DNA of 18,089 nucleotides. It comes from JANYCO01 sp035535995. Its GTDB lineage: Bacteria > Bacteroidota > Bacteroidia > Cytophagales > Cytophagaceae. The number at the start of each line of letters is the position of its first letter. Within the stretch, counting starts at the first letter, position 1. The DNA lies in assembly GCA_035535995.1 (NCBI GenBank), contig DATLOZ010000021.1, positions 1 through 18,089 on the forward strand, given 5' to 3'. The notes beneath the pieces are model-generated. The model was not told where the DNA came from. It did not search any database and saw nothing but the letters and a program-made list of their open reading frames with translations. The position numbers and the translations under genes are program-made. This document shows, one piece after another, positions 12,442-18,089 of the stretch.

Positions 12442-12651
12442 ATGGAACTTTTAATGGAGCGAAAAGCATTTCAATCGGTAATTTGTATCAAGGATAACCG
12501 CGTGTATGTATACAACATCGATGAAAACCCATGCTTTCTGGAAGACGATTATGCGGTGATCAAATGTTTCCTGGTAAAGAATGACGGCGATCCTGATTTT
12601 TCAAAAGAAATTGAGATCTACGGCAAATACCTGGTGGACGCTGAATATTAG
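12442..12651 (+). CDS. Small protein of unknown function, 69 aa
   Basis: I do not recognise this protein. It has no signal peptide, membrane helix or known motif and reads as a small beta-rich soluble domain (SVICIKDNRVYVYNIDENP, YAVIKCFLVKNDGDPDFSKEIEIYGKYLVDAEY) with two cysteines. A second ATG four codons in (12454) is an alternative start. It has its own AT-rich upstream region after the terminator at 12315-12346 and is followed by a short GAAAAATTTTTC palindrome. It may be transcribed alone or read into the DUF748 operon. The reading frame is supported by codon use like its neighbours and its place between well-defined genes. Confidence 0.6.
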   Translation: MELLMERKAFQSVICIKDNRVYVYNIDENPCFLEDDYAVIKCFLVKNDGDPDFSKEIEIYGKYLVDAEY

Positions 12652-12714
12652 AAAAATTTTTCTACCCGATCGCTACTTTAATATTTTTTAGCGTCAGGAT
12701 AAGTACGCACAACC

Positions 12715-12720
12715 GGAGGA
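12715..12720 (+). promoter_or_regulatory. Unusually strong Shine-Dalgarno site before the DUF748 gene
   Basis: GGAGGA at 12715-12720, within CCGGAGGAG, lies four bases before the ATG at 12725. Most genes in this window have A-rich leaders without such a site. It supports this start codon. Confidence 0.6.
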
Positions 12721-12724
12721 GTTT

Positions 12725-15079
12725 ATGAAACATAAGGTAAAGAAAACACTGCTTATTACTGGAGGTACGATCGTACTGGTAGTAGTGTTGATCATCTTGT
12801 TCATTTCTCCTATTGCCAAATACCTTATCGAAAAATACGACGAACGTATTCTGGGACGACAGATCGAACTCGACTGGGCGTATGTAAATCCTTTTACAGG
12901 CTATGTATACCTGAGCACTGTGAATGTTTACGAATGCGATAGCGATACTATTTTTCTTTCCTGCAATGGCATCAGCGCCAATTTTGCCATGCACAAATTA
13001 CTTTCCAAGACGTATGAGATCACAGAAGTGACCCTGCATAGGCCTAAAGGAATAGTGATCCAGGAGCGAAGAGCGCTGAACTTCGACGATATTATTTACC
13101 GCTTCACCCCTAAAGACAGAGATACTACTACAAAGCGCAAGGAGCCGCTTCATTTGAGTATCCTGAACATGAACATTAAAAACGGAGAATTTTATTATTA
13201 TGATAAGATCACTCCCGTTTATTATTTTATCAAAGAGGTAGACATCAATTGCGATGGCTATCGTTGGGATAACGATACAATGCATTTCCGTTTTAATTTT
13301 TTACCTGGCATTGGTACAGGAAAAGCGAAAGGAACATTTGCCTTGAATATTTCTGATGTGTCGTATCATCTTATTACCGATATAAAAGAATTTAATCTCA
13401 ACATCATCGGCCAATATCTAAAAGACCTTACCAATTATGGTACCTTCCGTGGCTTGTTGGATGCGGATGTCCAGGCGAAGGGGAATTTTAAAGATAAAAA
13501 AGAAATTACTATCACGGGCAAACTTGCCGTCAACGATCTTCACTTTGGAAAAAATCCTCAGGAAGACTACCTGGCTTTCGATCGACTGATGCTGGCTATA
13601 CAAGACATCAGTCCCAATAAACATATTTACACCTGCGATTCCATCACGCTCGATCATCCGGTATTTAAATATGAGCGCTACGATCATCTCGACAATATTC
13701 AAACCATTTTTGGGAAAAGCGGTTCGAATATCAAAAGCGCTGATGCGGAAAAACAAAGTGGTCATTTCAACCTTGTGATCGAGATCGCCCGCTATATCAA
13801 GGTACTGGCGCAAAACTTTTTTGACAGCCCATATAAGCTTGGCCGTTTCGAACTGAATAATGGTGATGTGGGCTACAACGATTTCGCGATCAGCGAAAAA
13901 TTTTCAACGCGTCTATGCCCTTTGTTTATATATGCGGATTCTATTGATAAAAATCACAAGGGAGGGAAAATATTTTTGAAATCCGAGATCAAGCCACATG
14001 GAAATGCAAACGTTATGGTTACTGTCAATCCCACGAATAACAATGACTTTGATGTAGAAGCAAAATTGGTGAAAATTCCGGCGGCGATGTTCAATCCTTA
14101 TCTGATCACTTATACTTCTTACCCACTCAACAGAGGTACTATTGAATTCACTAGTTCACTGAAAGTAAAAGACGCAAGACTAAACAGTCAAAATCACCTG
14201 TTGATCATTGATCCAAAAGTAACCAAACGAGAAAAGAGCAGCGATGTGCACTGGATCCCTATGCCCTTGATCATGGCGCTGACACGCGAGTATGGCGATG
14301 TGATCGATTATGATATCCCGATCTCGGGGAATCTGAAAAATCCCCATTTCCATTTGCACGATGTGCTGCTCGATCTTTTGAAAAATATATTGATCAAACC
14401 CGTCACTACACCTTACCGTTTGGAAGTACGCAGCCTCGAAGGACAGATAGAAAAAATGATGAGTATCAAATGGCCAATGCGCAAGGCCGAGCTGCGGCCA
14501 AGCCAGATTCGATTCATAGAAGATATGGCTGTTTTTCTAAAAGTAAATCCGCAAGCAGAGATCAAAGTTTCTCCGCAAATGTATGCGAGCAAAGAAAAAG
14601 AATATATTCTTTTTTTTGAAGCTAAGAAAAAATATTACCTGGCCTTTCATCGCAAACAGGCTTTCACAACGGATGACTCGCTAGAAGTAGATCGTCTCTC
14701 GGTGAAGGATGCGAACTTTGTACATTATATGAACATACATATAAAAGATTCTTTGGCTTTTACCGTGCAGGAAAAATGCCAGGAGTTTATCGATACGAAT
14801 TATGTAAACAAAAAATTCAACGAATTAAACAAAAGAAGACAGGATCTCTTCATGAGCTATTTTGTAGCGGAAGGTGTGCAGGACAGGCTGAAGATTGGTA
14901 AAGAGCATGATCTGATCCCTTACAACGGATTTTCATTTTACAGGGTCGATTACAAAGGCCAATTCCCGCCGGAATTGGTGAATGCTTATAATATGATCAA
15001 TGATCTGAACGATGAAGCGCCGAGAAAAAAATTTGAAAATAAACGCAAAAAATACAGGAAGTTAATCCTGGATACTTAA
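12725..15079 (+). CDS. AsmA-like DUF748 envelope protein, 784 aa
   Basis: One N-terminal membrane helix (about 8-30, TLLITGGTIVLVVVLIILFI) anchors a large periplasmic region. It has the opening typical of AsmA-like and DUF748 proteins: GRQIELDWAYVNPFTGYVYLSTVNVYE, then ISANFAMHKLLSKTYEITEVTLHRPKG. Repeated beta-hairpin blocks follow (DLNIIGQYLKDLTNYGTFRGLLDADVQAKG; GTIEFTSSLKVKDARL; DYDIPISGNLKNPHFHLHDVLLDLLKNIL). From about residue 590 there is a region like a degenerate OmpA/DUF748 C-terminal domain (LRPSQIRFIEDMAVFLKVNPQAEIKV). The AsmA superfamily is associated with transport of lipids between membranes and with envelope integrity; this is family knowledge, not shown here. TspO follows one base after the stop, so it heads a tightly packed operon. 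Confidence 0.85.
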   Translation: MKHKVKKTLLITGGTIVLVVVLIILFISPIAKYLIEKYDERILGRQIELDWAYVNPFTGYVYLSTVNVYECDSDTIFLSCNGISANFAMHKLLSKTYEITEVTLHRPKGIVIQERRALNFDDIIYRFTPKDRDTTTKRKEPLHLSILNMNIKNGEFYYYDKITPVYYFIKEVDINCDGYRWDNDTMHFRFNFLPGIGTGKAKGTFALNISDVSYHLITDIKEFNLNIIGQYLKDLTNYGTFRGLLDADVQAKGNFKDKKEITITGKLAVNDLHFGKNPQEDYLAFDRLMLAIQDISPNKHIYTCDSITLDHPVFKYERYDHLDNIQTIFGKSGSNIKSADAEKQSGHFNLVIEIARYIKVLAQNFFDSPYKLGRFELNNGDVGYNDFAISEKFSTRLCPLFIYADSIDKNHKGGKIFLKSEIKPHGNANVMVTVNPTNNNDFDVEAKLVKIPAAMFNPYLITYTSYPLNRGTIEFTSSLKVKDARLNSQNHLLIIDPKVTKREKSSDVHWIPMPLIMALTREYGDVIDYDIPISGNLKNPHFHLHDVLLDLLKNILIKPVTTPYRLEVRSLEGQIEKMMSIKWPMRKAELRPSQIRFIEDMAVFLKVNPQAEIKVSPQMYASKEKEYILFFEAKKKYYLAFHRKQAFTTDDSLEVDRLSVKDANFVHYMNIHIKDSLAFTVQEKCQEFIDTNYVNKKFNELNKRRQDLFMSYFVAEGVQDRLKIGKEHDLIPYNGFSFYRVDYKGQFPPELVNAYNMINDLNDEAPRKKFENKRKKYRKLILDT

Positions 15080-15080
15080 T

Positions 15081-15584
15081 ATGGAAACTACACATACACA
15101 TATACACACCAAACAACATTCCTTCTGGAAGCTGCTGGGAGCACTGCTTCTCTGCGAAGGAACCGGTATCCTGAGTGGGATCATTTCAGGATCTTCGATG
15201 AATACATGGTATTATTCGCTCAACAAACCATCCTGGAATCCACCGTCGGAAATATTTGGGTTTGTATGGGGTATTTTATATTTCCTGATGGCAATTGCTC
15301 TTTGGATTGTATGGAAAAAAGATGTGGTACATGCTGAAAAACGAAAAGCTCTTTTTTGGTTTTTCCTTCAGCTGTTCTTCAACTTCTGTTGGTCGTTTTT
15401 CTTCTTCGGCCGTCAATCGCTGGTGTTGGCGTTGTCGGATATTTTTATCCTCGACATTTTAGTATTGATCACGATCGTACGCTTTGATGCTATTTCGCGA
15501 AAGGCCGCCTGGTTAATGGTACCTTATATGTTGTGGATCTGTTTTGCTACGGTATTGAACTATACGATCTGGTCGATGAATTAA
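15081..15584 (+). CDS. TspO/MBR family membrane protein
   Basis: The 167-aa protein has five membrane helices and the full TspO/MBR signature set: WYYSLNKPSWNPP (43-55), FVWGILYFLMAIALWIVW (61-78), FNFCWSFFFF (100-109), and SRKAAWLMVPYMLWICFATVLNYTIW (139-164). Family members bind porphyrins, haem-like molecules or sterols in the membrane and are linked to oxidative and light or stress responses. The ligand in this lineage is unknown. The start adds an unusual His/Thr-rich stretch METTHTHIHTKQHSF before the first helix, with five histidines in 13 residues. This may be a metal-binding tail or simply a variable end. It starts one base after the DUF748 stop and is followed by the iron permease-like gene after six bases. 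Confidence 0.95.
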   Translation: METTHTHIHTKQHSFWKLLGALLLCEGTGILSGIISGSSMNTWYYSLNKPSWNPPSEIFGFVWGILYFLMAIALWIVWKKDVVHAEKRKALFWFFLQLFFNFCWSFFFFGRQSLVLALSDIFILDILVLITIVRFDAISRKAAWLMVPYMLWICFATVLNYTIWSMN

Positions 15585-15590
15585 AAAAGT

Positions 15591-16100
15591 ATGAGAGCAA
15601 GCATAAAGCCAAAGTCCAAGTTAGTACCGGTGCACAAACGTTCGATGTTTGAGAAACTTTCTTCTGTAGCAACATTGGCTACTGGAAGTACTCCGGCTTT
15701 TATACTAGCCTTATCGGTGATTGTTGCATGGCTGGTGAGTGGCCCGTTATTCAATTTCTCCGACACCTGGCAATTGGTGATCAATACAGGTACTACCATC
15801 ATTACCTTCCTGATGGTTTTCCTGATCCAGCGTAGTCAGAATAAAGATTCGATCGCGATCCATTTGAAATTGAATGAACTCATACTTGCACACGAGCTGG
15901 CCAATAACCGACTTGTGTCTGTAGAAGACATCAGCGAAGCAGAGTTGAAAGTACTTCGGAAATTTTACAGTCATCTTGCCATGATGGCAAAAAAAGAAAT
16001 TTCACTGGAAGAATCACATTCATTGAAAGAAGCGGCAGCGAGCCATGAATGGAAACAAAAAAACAGGAGAGGGCGAAGCCGGCACACTAACACTAAGTGA
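15591..16100 (+). CDS. Low-affinity iron permease family membrane protein
   Basis: The 169-aa protein carries the signature of the PF04120-type family. Two membrane helices (about 33-50 and 68-82) frame the motif SGPLFNFSDTWQLVINTGTTIITFLMVFLIQ (50-80). The cytoplasmic sequence RSQNKDSIAIHLKLNELI follows, with the charged Asn/Asp/Lys segment typical of the family, then a basic tail (KNRRGRSRHTNTK). The name comes from the yeast Fet4 iron transporter, to which bacterial members are only distantly related, and transport by such short proteins has not been shown to my knowledge. It sits between TspO and YihY genes in a tight operon, which suggests a membrane-stress or metal-handling role. Confidence 0.9.
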   Translation: MRASIKPKSKLVPVHKRSMFEKLSSVATLATGSTPAFILALSVIVAWLVSGPLFNFSDTWQLVINTGTTIITFLMVFLIQRSQNKDSIAIHLKLNELILAHELANNRLVSVEDISEAELKVLRKFYSHLAMMAKKEISLEESHSLKEAAASHEWKQKNRRGRSRHTNTK

Positions 16101-16125
16101 TTAATTAAATTAAAACTTTACAACA

Positions 16126-17028
16126 ATGAGATCAGTAATTAAAAATTTTTGGCCATTGCTGAAACATACGGTGAGAGAATGGAATGCGAAAGACCCCTTC
16201 AGGCAAAGCGCTGTGATCGCGTATTATGCTATCTTTAGTATACCGGGACTGCTAGTATTGATCATTGCCATAGCAGGATATTTTTTTGGAAAAGATGTGG
16301 TATCACAGCATATTTTAGAACAGATCTCCAGAACAATGGGAGCTAATACTGCACAACAGATCAGTGAAGTACTCATCCAGGCCAATAGCGAACGCTCTAC
16401 GCTTTTTGGTACCATTGTAGGGTTAGCAATTTTATTGCTGGGCGCAACAGGAGTATTTATCGAACTGCAAAAAACATTAAACATAATTTGGCACGTAGAA
16501 TCTGTAACTAAAAAAGGAATATGGCCGATCCTGAAAGCAAGATTATTTTCTTTCGGCCTGATCATGGCCATTGCTTTTCTGCTCCTGATCTCACTGGTAG
16601 TTTCAGCCCTGATTACAGCCCTCACCAGTTGGCTCCACGCCGGCGATGTAGGATTTTGGGCGGCAGTATTTCACGTAATAAATTTTTTGATCTCGCTGGC
16701 TGTTATTTCTTTTCTGTTTGCACTCATGTACAAAATATTGCCCGATGCTAAAATTGAAATGCGTCATGTATGGCTTGGGGCGGTGCTTACAGGCTTGCTG
16801 TTCACGATTGGGAAAACAGCGCTGGCTTTGTATTTTGAAAAAGCCAATCCAGGTTCAGCCTACGGAGCGGCAAGCTCGATCATCCTGATCTTGCTTTGGG
16901 TATCTTATTCTTCGATGATCTTATTTTTCGGTGCAGAGTTTACTTATCTCTATACCAAAACATTTTCGCGCGTACAACCTTCGGAGATTGCTGTAAAAAC
17001 AGATCCTCATAAACAATCACTGGTATAG
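16126..17028 (+). CDS. YihY/BrkB family inner-membrane protein
   Basis: The 300-aa protein has six predicted membrane helices (about 30-52, 95-115, 138-165, 176-200, 212-235 and 248-275). The family motifs are AYYAIFSIPGLLVLI near the start, MYKILPDAKI (201-210), LGAVLTGLLFTIGKTALALYF (217-237) and YGAASSIILILLWVSYSSMILFFGAEFT (246-273). The older label RNase BN is wrong for this family, and its function is not settled. The preceding gene ends 25 bases upstream and the FAD oxidoreductase starts six bases after the stop, so it lies mid-operon. The C-terminal 25 residues are hydrophilic and cytoplasmic. Confidence 0.93.
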   Translation: MRSVIKNFWPLLKHTVREWNAKDPFRQSAVIAYYAIFSIPGLLVLIIAIAGYFFGKDVVSQHILEQISRTMGANTAQQISEVLIQANSERSTLFGTIVGLAILLLGATGVFIELQKTLNIIWHVESVTKKGIWPILKARLFSFGLIMAIAFLLLISLVVSALITALTSWLHAGDVGFWAAVFHVINFLISLAVISFLFALMYKILPDAKIEMRHVWLGAVLTGLLFTIGKTALALYFEKANPGSAYGAASSIILILLWVSYSSMILFFGAEFTYLYTKTFSRVQPSEIAVKTDPHKQSLV

Positions 17029-17034
17029 GCTAAG

Positions 17035-18089
17035 ATGGATCTGACTACCGGTTATCCATATTGGCTCATCAAAGACGGATTGCCGTTTACGTATCCAAGT
17101 CTATCCCGTTCCATAAAAACAGAGGTTGCGATCATAGGAGGAGGAATATCAGGCGCCTTGATGGCCTATGTTCTCGTACAGGCTGGAATTGGGTGTACCC
17201 TGGTAGATGCGCGTTCCATCGGACTGGGTAGTACTTGTGCGAGTACTTCTTTATTACAATACGAGCTGGACAAACCTTTGCATGAATTGTCGGCACAAAT
17301 AGGATGGAAGCAAGCAATGCAGGCGTATCAAAAATGCGCTCTGTCGATCGATTTTTTACAGCAAATTTCTGAAAAAATAAAATTCACTTCCTTTCAAAAA
17401 CAAAAAAGTCTCTACTTCGCGGCCGGCGCTCAGGATAAGAAAAAAATAGAAACGGAGTTCAGGTACCGGAAGAAGGCAGGGCTTAACGTACAACTTTTAG
17501 GACCAAAAGAAATTCATCGTGAGTTTAATTTTTCGGCGCCTGCAGCTATTCTTTCTTCGAAAGCAGCTGCTACGGATGCTTATCTTTTTGCTCATGCATT
17601 GCTGCAATCCTCTATGAAGAAAGGCCTGCAGGTGTATGACAGAACAAAAGTGGTAAAACTTGATTATCATCCAAAACATGTAATACTTCATACAGAAAAT
17701 AAATGCGTGATTCATGCGAGGTATGTAGTGAATGCTTCAGGGTATGAGATAAAAGAATTTTTACAAAAAAAGATCGTTCAGCTTCAATCTACCTATGCCT
17801 TCGCCTCCGAACAGGTGAAAGTTGACGCACCTTTGTGGAAAGGAAATTCTTTACTTTGGAATACTGCCAATCCTTATTTATATATGAGAATGACTGACGA
17901 CGGCCGTGCTATAGTAGGAGGGAGGGATGAACCGTATTATAATCCTGAAAAGCGTGACAGGCTGATCAAACAAAAGACTAAACAACTAAGAAATGATTTC
18001 CTGAAAATTTTTCCGAAGATATCAGTACAACCGGAATATAGCTGGACGGGTACTTTCGGGATCACCAAAGATTCTTTGCCTTATATTGG
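17035..18089 (+). CDS. FAD-dependent oxidoreductase (DAO superfamily), 3' end outside window
   Basis: An open frame from the ATG at 17035 continues without a stop to the window edge, giving at least 351 residues. A short N-terminal leader is followed by the Rossmann FAD site EVAIIGGGISGALMAYVLVQAG with its acidic end VDAR, and then GLGSTCASTSLLQYELD, a conserved loop of DAO-type amine and glycine oxidases. Later, VVNASGYE and MTDDGRAIVGGRDEP match the family's second FAD region, and WTGTFGITKDSLPYI near the visible end is the beginning of the C-terminal motif. The substrate could be an amino acid or other amine or glycerol-phosphate-like compound; the sequence does not say. The C-terminus is needed to tell whether a Rieske or other extra domain follows, as occurs in some such proteins. 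Confidence 0.85.
   Translation, partial: MDLTTGYPYWLIKDGLPFTYPSLSRSIKTEVAIIGGGISGALMAYVLVQAGIGCTLVDARSIGLGSTCASTSLLQYELDKPLHELSAQIGWKQAMQAYQKCALSIDFLQQISEKIKFTSFQKQKSLYFAAGAQDKKKIETEFRYRKKAGLNVQLLGPKEIHREFNFSAPAAILSSKAAATDAYLFAHALLQSSMKKGLQVYDRTKVVKLDYHPKHVILHTENKCVIHARYVVNASGYEIKEFLQKKIVQLQSTYAFASEQVKVDAPLWKGNSLLWNTANPYLYMRMTDDGRAIVGGRDEPYYNPEKRDRLIKQKTKQLRNDFLKIFPKISVQPEYSWTGTFGITKDSLPYI

Overview
The window looks like chromosomal DNA of a Bacteroidota, most likely family Chitinophagaceae or a close relative. The evidence is moderate AT richness, A-rich leaders with almost no Shine-Dalgarno sites, matches to the Bacteroidota -7 promoter motif (TAnnTTTG), lipoproteins with short signal peptides, and the protein families present. 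The genus is a guess from the sequence alone. I see no rRNA, tRNA, CRISPR array, transposase or phage structural gene.

Layout. (A) 1-1560: the 3' end of a probable exported protein with a beta-rich tail, a strong terminator, then a 349-aa lipoprotein of unknown function closed by a bidirectional terminator. (B) 1564-3504, minus strand: a TetR-type repressor followed by a TetX-like FAD monooxygenase. A 22-bp palindrome overlaps the regulator's probable promoter, which suggests autorepression. (C) 3856-4530: an outer-membrane beta-barrel protein with a large 3' hairpin. (D) 4930-7809: an AraC-type DNA-binding protein, a stand-alone receiver protein and a CHASE3-PAS hybrid-free histidine kinase, in one direction with short gaps. 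(E) 8121-12346: a dense run of small stress-type genes: DUF4142 lipoprotein, YciF/DUF892 ferritin-like protein, two YtxH-domain proteins, a holin-like membrane protein overlapping an unknown gene, a coiled-coil lipoprotein, two 51-aa lmo0937-type membrane peptides that are too short for usual ORF cut-offs, and a CsbD-like protein. It ends in a perfect 13-bp hairpin. (F) 12442-18089: an unknown 69-aa protein, then a tight five-gene run: DUF748/AsmA-like protein, TspO/MBR, low-affinity iron permease family protein, YihY/BrkB membrane protein and an FAD-dependent oxidoreductase that runs off the window.

How it may fit together. Regions E and F are full of families that in other bacteria belong to general, osmotic, oxidative or envelope stress responses. 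Region D could be their sensory input, but only position suggests this. A family of intergenic hairpin repeats built from GATRCCGGATA units sits between genes of region E and once in region B. It is the clearest non-coding structure in the window. The most specific gene-level observation is that the TetX-like enzyme keeps the FAD motifs but differs at all three residues I recall as tetracycline contacts, so it should not be assumed to inactivate tetracycline.
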